This document shows, in pieces, positions 28,232-35,285 of a stretch of DNA of 64,000 bases (position 1 is the stretch's first letter; every line of letters starts with the position of its first letter). The notes beneath the pieces were generated by a model, which was not told the origin of the DNA, made no database searches, and saw only the letters and a list, made by a program, of their open reading frames with translations. The DNA lies in contig OZ241366.1 of the NCBI GenBank assembly GCA_965199905.1, positions 3,782,001 through 3,846,000 of the forward strand. Reading direction: 5' to 3'. The stretch comes from Ilyomonas sp965199905 (GTDB lineage: Bacteria; Bacteroidota; Bacteroidia; Chitinophagales; Chitinophagaceae). A program made the position numbers and the translations under genes.

Positions 28232-28300
28232 AGTAGAATGTATTAGGTAGTAAGATGATTTGGCAATTGCCGTTGAATCATACTACTTACTACATTGTAC
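28232..28300. repeat. imperfect inverted repeat, relative of 27793-27855
   Basis: Arm 28232-28256 (GTAGAATGTATTAGGTAGTA and following) pairs imperfectly with 28279-28300 (CATACTACTTACTACATTG and following). It shares GTAGTAAG with the previous inverted repeat, so the two are members of one family. Confidence 0.55.
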
Positions 28301-28303
28301 AGT

Positions 28304-29164
28304 TCATTCTAACTCTGCTTTCAAACTCAGATCCAGGCTCTGCGCCTGGTGAATTAATCCGCCAACGCTAACATAATCGACACCTGCTTTGGCAAAGTCT
28401 TTTACGGTGTGTAAATTAATGCCGCCGCTGGCTTCCGTTTCAAATTCGCCATTGATAATATGTACAGCCTCGCTTACTTTTTCAGGAGTAAAATTATCCA
28501 GCATAATGCGAAACACTTTGCCTTTACCAATGGCGCACACGGTTTTTACATCTTCCAAACTCCTTGTTTCCACTTCAATTTTCAGGTCGGGATGATTAGA
28601 TTGTACATAGCTGAAAGCCTTATCTATCGAAGGTTGCAGCCCGCCACTATAATCAATATGATTGTCCTTCAGCATAATCATATCATATAATGCAAAGCGA
28701 TGGTTCACACCGCCGCCAATGCGTACCGCTTCTTTCTCCAGCAAGCGAAAATTGGGCGTTGTCTTTCTTGTATCCAGCACTTTGGTGTGATAGCCTTTTA
28801 GTTTATTCACGTATTGCTTTGTCAGCGAAGCAATGCCACTCATGCGCTGCATACAGTTCAGCACAAGCCGCTCGCATTGCAATATGGTTTGTATGGAAGA
28901 AAATACTTCAAAAGCAATCTCACCATACTTCATATCATCGCCATCATTTTTATATTTTGTAAAAACAGACGAAGAATCTTTTAGAGCAAAAATCTTTTCA
29001 GCAACTGCTACGCCGGCCAAAATGCCATCTGCTTTTATTTTTAAAACTGCTTTTCCCCTTTGCTCTTTTGGGATCACGCTAAGAGTAGAATGATCGCCAT
29101 CACCAATATCTTCCCGCAAAGCTTCCTGTATCAGGTGTGTAAGCTGTTCATCGTAGGTTTTCAT
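28304..29164 (-). CDS. nadC: nicotinate-nucleotide pyrophosphorylase (carboxylating)
   Basis: Converts quinolinate and PRPP to nicotinate mononucleotide in de novo NAD synthesis. 286 residues, the normal length. Recognised by LREDIGDGDHST at the start, LDTRKTTPNFRLLEKEAV with substrate-binding arginine and lysine, GGGVNHRFALYDMIMLKDNH and IEVETRSLEDVK. The C-terminal EASGGINLHTV and YVSVGGL complete the barrel. nadA and nadB are not in the window. Confidence 0.95.
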   Translation of the reverse strand: MKTYDEQLTHLIQEALREDIGDGDHSTLSVIPKEQRGKAVLKIKADGILAGVAVAEKIFALKDSSSVFTKYKNDGDDMKYGEIAFEVFSSIQTILQCERLVLNCMQRMSGIASLTKQYVNKLKGYHTKVLDTRKTTPNFRLLEKEAVRIGGGVNHRFALYDMIMLKDNHIDYSGGLQPSIDKAFSYVQSNHPDLKIEVETRSLEDVKTVCAIGKGKVFRIMLDNFTPEKVSEAVHIINGEFETEASGGINLHTVKDFAKAGVDYVSVGGLIHQAQSLDLSLKAELE

Positions 29165-29316
29165 GCGCGCAAAGATAGAACACAGAATACACGGACTGCG
29201 TGCGCGGATTATTGGGATTTATTGTTTAGAACGAATAGGAAAGATTTTTTCAGTTGCTATTCAATCCTGATAATCTGTGCATGAAATCCATGTCATTCGT
29301 GTTCCATTAAACAAAA

Positions 29317-29340
29317 AGCCATCTGCATATGCAGATGGCT
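29317..29340 (-). terminator. gldJ terminator
   Basis: A perfect 24-base palindrome (12-bp arms centred at 29328) followed on the minus strand by TTTTTG. It stands 28 bases after the gldJ stop codon. Confidence 0.85.
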
Positions 29341-29367
29341 CTCAGGTTTTTTGTATTTACCTTTTCC

Positions 29368-30906
29368 TTATCTCTTTTGTCTTCTCGACGGGAAAAAGTT
29401 ACCCGTCTTTTGTTTAGCCGACGTGCCTTCCGGCGCACCATAGTGCGTCATTGCGCAGCGGAAACCAATACTGCTGCTGCTCTGGTCTTCCTGCAAATAG
29501 CGGCGTGAGCCGGGGCTTAACCAATACGGCATATCATCCCAGCTTCCACCTTTATATACACGCGATTTATCGTTGATTAAAGTAGTACGGCCATAATCAT
29601 AATAATCGCGGCTCAGAGAATCGCCATCCAGCGCATTTACAGCATAAGACCTGTTGTAGTTGCGGCGATTACGAAGCGTAGAATCATCTTCCGGCACTTC
29701 CTTGATACGACCCATTGAATCAAGCCATGCAGACGCATCTTCGCCACCACTCTTGTCAACCTTTGTAAACACATTACCACGGAATGGATTCATGTCTTCT
29801 TCTTCCGCACCTGTCGTAGGACGATATACATCGGCAACCCATTCATTTACGTTACCGCTCATGTTATACAAGCCATAACCGTTAGGGAAAAATGAAGTTA
29901 CGTTAGCAGGAATTGCAGAACGGTCATTCAAGCCGCCGGCTGTACCCATGTAGTCACCATTGCCACGCTTAAAGTTGGCAAGAAATGAACCCTGCCATGA
30001 ACCATGACGTGTAGAACGCAGGTTATCGAAACCATCGTTCTTCCAGGCATATATTTGCTTGTTGGCAATCAATTCTTCGCCACGTTTCTTTTCGCCGGTG
30101 CGTGCCTGCGGATTGTCGGCGATATAACCCAACGCTGCATACTCCCATTCCGCTTCTGTAGGCAGACGATAATCCGGGAATAAGATGCCATCAGAGAAAT
30201 CAACTTTCGTACGGGGACGACCTTGCGCATCCTTCAGCTCGTTATTCTTCGGCTTGCCGGGAATACCTTCGTAAGCGCCCATCAGGTATGCTTTTGTATT
30301 GAAGTTATCCTGACCACCGCCGTTCAACTCAGTCTTCAGTACGTTTTTATTCTGATAGCCTTTGTCTATTAACGCAATTTCGTTTACACGGTCTGTACGC
30401 CACATACAGTAGTCGTGCGCCTGGCGCCAGGTAACACCAACTACAGGATAGTAGTTATAGGATGGATGGCGGAAATAATATTCTACATACACATCGTTGT
30501 AAGCAAGTTCTTTACGCCAGGCAAGCGTATCAGGCATAGCGGCATTGATAACAGCCTGGTTATCCTGGAAAACGTTCTCGAGCCAGTGAATATACTCACG
30601 ATAGTGAACGTTGGCAACCTCCGTTTTGTCTATAAAAAAGGAGTTAACGGTTACGCGGCGCGGCACATTATTCCAGTCGCTCATCACGTCTTCCTGCGTA
30701 GCGCCCATAGTAAAAGTGCCACCCTGAACGAATACGAGACCCGGACCCGTTTTAATATCTTTTGGCTTGGCTACAAAAAAACCGCCCTGGGTTTTATCAT
30801 TATAATTCCAGCCGGTGGCATCTGACTTTTCCGGTTTTTTATGACAGGAAGCAAATGCGACTACGGATGTAAATAATAAAGTAGCGTTGCGAAGCTGCTT
30901 AAACAT
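29368..30906 (-). CDS. gldJ: gliding motility / type IX secretion lipoprotein GldJ
   Basis: A 512-residue lipoprotein: signal sequence 1-20, lipobox FASC with C21. The mature start SDATGWNYND matches GldJ of gliding bacteria. The rest is a formylglycine-generating-enzyme-like (SUMF1) fold: FVQGGTFTMGAT, FFIDKTEVANVHYREY, YPVVGVTWRQAHDYC, RLPTEAEWEYAA, NMSGNVNEWVADVY, SRVYKGGSWDDMPYW and GFRCAM. In GldJ this domain is structural, part of the periplasmic ring of the type IX secretion and gliding machine. It is divergent from porV, 325 bases away. Confidence 0.88.
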   Translation of the reverse strand: MFKQLRNATLLFTSVVAFASCHKKPEKSDATGWNYNDKTQGGFFVAKPKDIKTGPGLVFVQGGTFTMGATQEDVMSDWNNVPRRVTVNSFFIDKTEVANVHYREYIHWLENVFQDNQAVINAAMPDTLAWRKELAYNDVYVEYYFRHPSYNYYPVVGVTWRQAHDYCMWRTDRVNEIALIDKGYQNKNVLKTELNGGGQDNFNTKAYLMGAYEGIPGKPKNNELKDAQGRPRTKVDFSDGILFPDYRLPTEAEWEYAALGYIADNPQARTGEKKRGEELIANKQIYAWKNDGFDNLRSTRHGSWQGSFLANFKRGNGDYMGTAGGLNDRSAIPANVTSFFPNGYGLYNMSGNVNEWVADVYRPTTGAEEEDMNPFRGNVFTKVDKSGGEDASAWLDSMGRIKEVPEDDSTLRNRRNYNRSYAVNALDGDSLSRDYYDYGRTTLINDKSRVYKGGSWDDMPYWLSPGSRRYLQEDQSSSSIGFRCAMTHYGAPEGTSAKQKTGNFFPSRRQKR

Positions 30907-31231
30907 TATACGATCAGATTTTATAACTTTTAATGAAACGGCGATTCCGTTTTTTTATTGCAGTTAACGAGGGCGAAAATAGCAATATTTTAGGGAGGAA
31001 AGGATAGGCAGCCATTAAAAAATGCTTAGAATAAAACAAAACGACGGAGCTAAAGTTTGTAGTGTAATGCAAAAAGTACATCTTTGCGAGCACACGGCGC
31101 AGCCTGTGTCACAAGAATCAATTGTTGTTTATCGAAAAGAATATCTACGCAATCAAGACCGCGGGTAAGTGCATATCTTTTAACCAATTATAATAATGCT
31201 GCGCGGTTATCGTTATTTAAAAAACAACCGA
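30907..31231. other. divergent promoter region between gldJ and porV
   Basis: 325 bp holding the promoters of both genes. A TACATCTTTGC stretch at about 31078-31088 resembles a Bacteroidota -7 element with extra bases and could serve porV. No gene is visible. Confidence 0.4.
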
Positions 31232-32395
31232 ATGAAGTTTACAAAACTGCTGACTGCTGCTATAGCTATTCTTTCTCTGGCGTTCTCGCATGTGTATGCA
31301 CAAGATAGAATTAACATCGTAACTACTTCCGTTCCGTTCCTGCGCATCTCGCCCGATGCCAGAACCGGCGGTATGGGTGATGTAGGTATTGCTACTGCGC
31401 CTGATGGTAATTCCGGATTTTCCAATCTTGCCAAAGTACCTTTTGCTGCCAGTAAAACACAGGCATCGCTTACTTATACGCCATGGCTGAAAGACATTGC
31501 TTCTGACGTATACTTAGCTACACTTGCCGGTTATCACCAAATTGATGAAAACCAGGCAATTGCGGTAGGTGTCCGTTATTTTAACCTTGGCGACATCCAG
31601 TTTACCGATCAAAGCGGAAACAGTTTGGGCAGTGGCAGACCGCGTGAGTTTGGAATTGATTTCGGATATACCCGCAAGTTGTCTGATAAGCTGGCATTAG
31701 GCGTTGCTCTTCGCTATATCAATTCTGCTTTGGCAAAAGGCGATGTGGCGAACAACGGTAACGTATATAAAGCGGGTAACGCGGTGTCGGGCGATTTGTC
31801 TTTGTATAGCAATGGCCTAAATGCAGATGGTCAGGGTTTTACCTGGGGCGTAGTACTTTCTAACTTAGGTTCGAAGATCGGCTACACCAACAATGCTGAA
31901 ACCAAAGACTTTATCCCGGCAAATATGGGCATCGGTGCTGCATATACTGGTGTAATAGACGAGGATAATAAAATAACTATAGCTGCGGATGTAAACCATT
32001 TGCTGGTGCCGGCGTTGCCTACCTTAAGTGATGATGGCACTGATGCGGCAGGCGATTCTGCTAAAGTAGCGGATTATCGCTCTACAGGTGTATTTGAAAG
32101 CTGGTTTAAGTCCTTCGACAATAAAGTTTACACAGTACAGTTGGGTGCTGAATATTGGTACAACAACCAGTTTGCCGCGCGTGCCGGTTATTACTGGGAA
32201 ACAAAAGAAGGCGGCAACCGCAAGTTTTTTACGGTTGGCGTGGGTGTCAAATACAATGTGTTTGGGTTTAATTTTTCTTACCTCGTTCCTTCCGGCAGTG
32301 GTGTATCAAGAAACCCATTGTCAAATACACTTCGTTTCAGCTTGCTGTTCGATCTGGATAATGACACCAATGGTACAAATGGCGGCGGTCAATAA
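31232..32395 (+). CDS. porV: type IX secretion outer-membrane protein PorV (LptO)
   Basis: A 387-residue outer-membrane beta-barrel of the FadL type. The ATG at 31232 gives MKFTKLLTAAIAILSLAF and a signal peptide ending VYAQ. The mature part contains the family hallmark FLRISPDARTGGMGDVGIAT and then repeated amphipathic strands to the C-terminal NTLRFSLLFDLD. PorV binds type IX cargo C-terminal signals and shuttles them to the sortase. A terminator follows, then ispF. Confidence 0.9.
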   Translation: MKFTKLLTAAIAILSLAFSHVYAQDRINIVTTSVPFLRISPDARTGGMGDVGIATAPDGNSGFSNLAKVPFAASKTQASLTYTPWLKDIASDVYLATLAGYHQIDENQAIAVGVRYFNLGDIQFTDQSGNSLGSGRPREFGIDFGYTRKLSDKLALGVALRYINSALAKGDVANNGNVYKAGNAVSGDLSLYSNGLNADGQGFTWGVVLSNLGSKIGYTNNAETKDFIPANMGIGAAYTGVIDEDNKITIAADVNHLLVPALPTLSDDGTDAAGDSAKVADYRSTGVFESWFKSFDNKVYTVQLGAEYWYNNQFAARAGYYWETKEGGNRKFFTVGVGVKYNVFGFNFSYLVPSGSGVSRNPLSNTLRFSLLFDLDNDTNGTNGGGQ

Positions 32396-32414
32396 CTTTT
32401 TATAACATCATTTT

Positions 32415-32446
32415 AAAAGCGAAGGCATAAGTACCTTCGCTTTTTT
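32415..32446 (+). terminator. porV terminator
   Basis: An 11-bp stem (32415-32425 with 32434-32444) and a T run to 32446. It lies 20 bases after the porV stop and 10 bases before the ispF start codon, so ispF needs its own or a read-through promoter. Confidence 0.8.
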
Positions 32447-32455
32447 ATTTTATCT

Positions 32456-32947
32456 ATGAATATACGCGTTGGGCAAGGTATCGATTTTCATCGCTTGGTT
32501 GAAGACAGAGATTTATGGCTGGGTGGCATTTTAATACCGCATACAAAAGGTGCTTTAGGACATAGCGATGCCGATGTATTGCTTCATGCCATCTGCGATG
32601 GGTTATTAGGAGCTGCCTGCCTTGGCGATATCGGCACTCATTTTCCCGATACGTCAGCAGAATTTAAAAACATCGACAGCAAAATTTTATTGCAGCGAAC
32701 CATTCAATTACTAAAAGAAAAAAACTATTCGGTTATCAATGTTGATTGCATGCTTTGCCTGCAGGCTCCGAAAATAAAACCATACATAGCCCGGATGCAG
32801 GAAACCATTTGTGCCATCCTGAATGTAGAAACGGATTGCGTTTCCATTAAAGCTACCACCACGGAAGGACTTGGTTTTGTAGGGCGTGAAGAAGGTGTAA
32901 TGGCATATGCAACGGTGCTGATTGAAAAGAACAAACTGTTGTTTTAA
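32456..32947 (+). CDS. ispF: 2-C-methyl-D-erythritol 2,4-cyclodiphosphate synthase
   Basis: Fifth step of the MEP pathway. 163 residues, the standard size. Zinc ligands D10, H12 and H44 (GIDFH and DVLLH). Also LGHSDADVLLHAICDGLLGA, GDIGTHFPD and ATTTEGLGFVGREEG. The ATG at 32456 follows a terminator at very short distance. The tRNA-Arg gene begins 33 bases after its stop codon. Confidence 0.96.
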   Translation: MNIRVGQGIDFHRLVEDRDLWLGGILIPHTKGALGHSDADVLLHAICDGLLGAACLGDIGTHFPDTSAEFKNIDSKILLQRTIQLLKEKNYSVINVDCMLCLQAPKIKPYIARMQETICAILNVETDCVSIKATTTEGLGFVGREEGVMAYATVLIEKNKLLF

Positions 32948-32971
32948 AAGAGCAATAACTAACTACATTTG
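32939..32971 (+). promoter_or_regulatory. promoter of tRNA-Arg
   Basis: TACATTTG at 32964-32971 matches the Bacteroidota -7 consensus TAnnTTTG. TTG at 32939-32941 could be the -33 element (22-base gap, slightly long). The tRNA begins 10 bases after the -7 box, so the transcript would start at or next to the mature 5' end. Confidence 0.65.
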
Positions 32972-32980
32972 CAACGTTTC

Positions 32981-33052
32981 GGCTTCGTAGTACAATGGAT
33001 AGTATAAGGGTCTCCGAAGCCTTTGATTCAGGTTCGATTCCTGACGAAGCCA
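32981..33052 (+). tRNA. tRNA-Arg (anticodon CCG)
   Basis: A full cloverleaf can be drawn: acceptor GGCTTCG with CGAAGCC; D arm GTAC/GTAT with a GG-containing loop; anticodon stem AGGGT/GCCTT with loop CTCCGAA (anticodon CCG); T arm TCAGG-TTCGATT-CCTGA; discriminator A. The variable loop is 4 bases. The CCA end is not encoded. The anticodon stem has G-T pairs. Confidence 0.92.
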
Positions 33053-33125
33053 CACAGATATCCAAAAGAGGTTGTATTATTACAATCTCTTTATTTTTTA
33101 GGGCAATAACAATACTTACTGATAC

Positions 33126-34568
33126 ATGCAGCCAGCGTCCACAACACAAAAAGGGTTCAAGCCTTCTTTCAATTTATTAGATGCCACCATGATTGTAGCC
33201 GGCTCTATGATTGGTTCCGGCATCTTCCTCGTTAGTGCTGATATGACGCGCACCGTTGGCTCTGCAGGCTGGCTCATTTTGCTTTGGGTGTTTACCGGCG
33301 TGCTTACACTGATTGCCGCATTAAGCTATGGCGAATTAAGCGCCATGTTTCCCAAAGCCGGCGGACAATATGTGTACTTAAAAGAAGCTTACAATCCACT
33401 GGTTGCCTTCCTGTTTGGCTGGAGTTTTTTTGCTGTGATACAAACGGGAACCATTGCTGCCGTTGGTGTTGCGTTCAGCAAGTTTGCCGCTTATATCTTT
33501 CCGGTACTCAGCGAAAATCATATCCTTGCCGATTTAGGATTTATTAAAATCAGCGCAGCACAAATCACTTCCATTGTACTCATTTTGTTTCTTACCTGGG
33601 TGAATACACGCGGTGTAAAAGCCGGTAAGTTCATTCAAACCTTATTTACGCTTACCAAACTCGCAGCCTTATTCGGGCTTATTATTTTTGGCTTCATAAA
33701 AGCCGGCAGCGCCATTTGGAGCGAGAACTGGAGCACTGGTTTCGCCTTCGGCAAATTAGATGGCAATCTCATTGTGCCTTACACCGGCGCGGCTGCCATC
33801 GGTGCATTTGCCGGAGCTATGGTAGGAAGTCTTTTCAGCAGCGATAGCTGGAACAATGTCACCTTCATTGCCGGTGAAATTGAAAACCCGAAACGTAATA
33901 TCGGGTTGAGTTTATTTTTCGGAACCTTCATCGTTACGCTTATTTATGTCTCAACCAATCTCATGTACCTCGCCATCATGCCGATGCAAGGCATTGCACA
34001 CGCCGAGAATGACCGCGTAGGTGTGGAAGCTGCCAAACTTATTTTCGGAGATACCGGCACTATTATCATCGCTGTAATGCTGATGGTATCTACATTTGGC
34101 TGTAATAATGGCTTGATTTTATCCGGCGCGCGCGTGTATTATACCATGGCAAAAGATGGCTTATTCTTTTCTGCGGCAGGACAATTAAACAAAAATGCAG
34201 TGCCTTCAAAAGGTCTCTGGATTCAATGCCTGTGGGCATCCGCATTATGCCTTAGCGGGCGCTACGGCGACTTGCTGGATTACATCATTTTCACTGTTCT
34301 CATCTTCTACATTCTAACCATCGCCGGCATCTTCATTTTGCGCCGCACGCGCCCCGATATTCCACGTCCTTACAAAGCTTTTGGCTACCCTGTTTTACCC
34401 ATGTTTTACATTATTGCCGCAGGCATTATTTGCATATCCTTGCTCATTTATAAACCCAAATTCACGTTTCCCGGCTTGCTCATTGTGTTGCTTGGCATTC
34501 CCATTTATTATCTCTTTGGCAAAAACCGGCACGTAATAGAGGAAGCACCGCACGAAGGCGAACGATAA
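33126..34568 (+). CDS. APC-superfamily amino acid permease
   Basis: A 480-residue inner-membrane transporter with 12 hydrophobic helices. The first helix reads DATMIVAGSMIGSGIFLVSAD, the substrate-binding GSGIF motif of APC permeases. GGQYVYLKEAYNPLVAFLFGW and GAFAGAMVGSLFSSDSWNNVTFIAGEIENPKRN are LAT-type hallmarks, so an amino acid exchanger or importer is likely. The substrate is not determinable. It starts 73 bases after the tRNA and has no obvious operon partner. Confidence 0.88.
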   Translation: MQPASTTQKGFKPSFNLLDATMIVAGSMIGSGIFLVSADMTRTVGSAGWLILLWVFTGVLTLIAALSYGELSAMFPKAGGQYVYLKEAYNPLVAFLFGWSFFAVIQTGTIAAVGVAFSKFAAYIFPVLSENHILADLGFIKISAAQITSIVLILFLTWVNTRGVKAGKFIQTLFTLTKLAALFGLIIFGFIKAGSAIWSENWSTGFAFGKLDGNLIVPYTGAAAIGAFAGAMVGSLFSSDSWNNVTFIAGEIENPKRNIGLSLFFGTFIVTLIYVSTNLMYLAIMPMQGIAHAENDRVGVEAAKLIFGDTGTIIIAVMLMVSTFGCNNGLILSGARVYYTMAKDGLFFSAAGQLNKNAVPSKGLWIQCLWASALCLSGRYGDLLDYIIFTVLIFYILTIAGIFILRRTRPDIPRPYKAFGYPVLPMFYIIAAGIICISLLIYKPKFTFPGLLIVLLGIPIYYLFGKNRHVIEEAPHEGER

Positions 34569-35285
34569 GTGTTGAGTGAGAAATACAAAATACATTTTTT
34601 GGTTACAATCGTCTGTATCTTTTGTGATCGACAGTTGCAAGCGAAGATTTGTTCTTATATCTCTTTTAAGTAAAGAGATATAAGAATCACACATCAAGGT
34701 TCCGGGCAATGATTGGGCTTTTTTAACCGTAAAGGCGTAATAGGAAAAGAAGCACAAGGAAGTATGAAGTCTGTCAAGCTCTCAATAGTAAACATTCAAA
34801 TTGCAACTCTGCCAATACCTATTAACATCATTATATGCTCTTATAACTAAGCCATCAAGGCTCTACAGCTTTTAACCACAGTATTTCTTTGCTACTTTCT
34901 TTTTTCAAGAAAGGAGAAGGTAATTACTTTATAAGATATTCAACTCCGGCAATCCGCCATCATATAATTATAGACAACAACCAAGCTTTAAAAAATTGGT
35001 TTTAAGTAAACACTGCAACCATCGTTTTCCTTTTACCGTTTTATATAATTAAAATAGAAAACATTCCCGTAAATGCTGATACAACCAGGCAACAGAAGTT
35101 GATATAAGCATGCAATATCATTTTATAAGCAACTTAAAATGCATAATTAAATGGTAGCAACAAGGCGAAAGTCAGGTTCTTATCGGTAGAAAAGCACGCA
35201 AAATTTAATACACAAAATTCAAAAGCAGAGTGTTAGCTTTAGGTATTTAACGATTCTGCTGCACCGCTATCCGTTCACCATAAAA
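34569..35285. other. intergenic stretch holding a dispersed repeat, otherwise no gene
   Basis: 717 bp. Copy 3 of the dispersed hairpin element occupies 34598-34726. The rest, 34727-35285, is AT-rich, has stops in all frames and no clear hairpin. It should contain the promoter of the large type IX cargo gene at 35286. Confidence 0.5.
34598..34726 (+). repeat. dispersed hairpin element, copy 3 (different hairpin)
   Basis: Blocks TTTGGTTACAATCGT and CTTTTGTGATCGACAGTTG match copy 2. They are followed by a different and longer hairpin, a perfect 15-bp stem (34652-34666 with 34672-34686), then the constant tail ATCAAGGTTCCGGGCAATG and ATTGGGCTTTTTT. The stem sequence shares nothing with the stem of copies 1 and 2. 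Confidence 0.78.

Noticed and set aside
31084..31308. Short frame in front of porV
   Set aside because: No start context or protein character; it overlaps the porV signal peptide in another frame.
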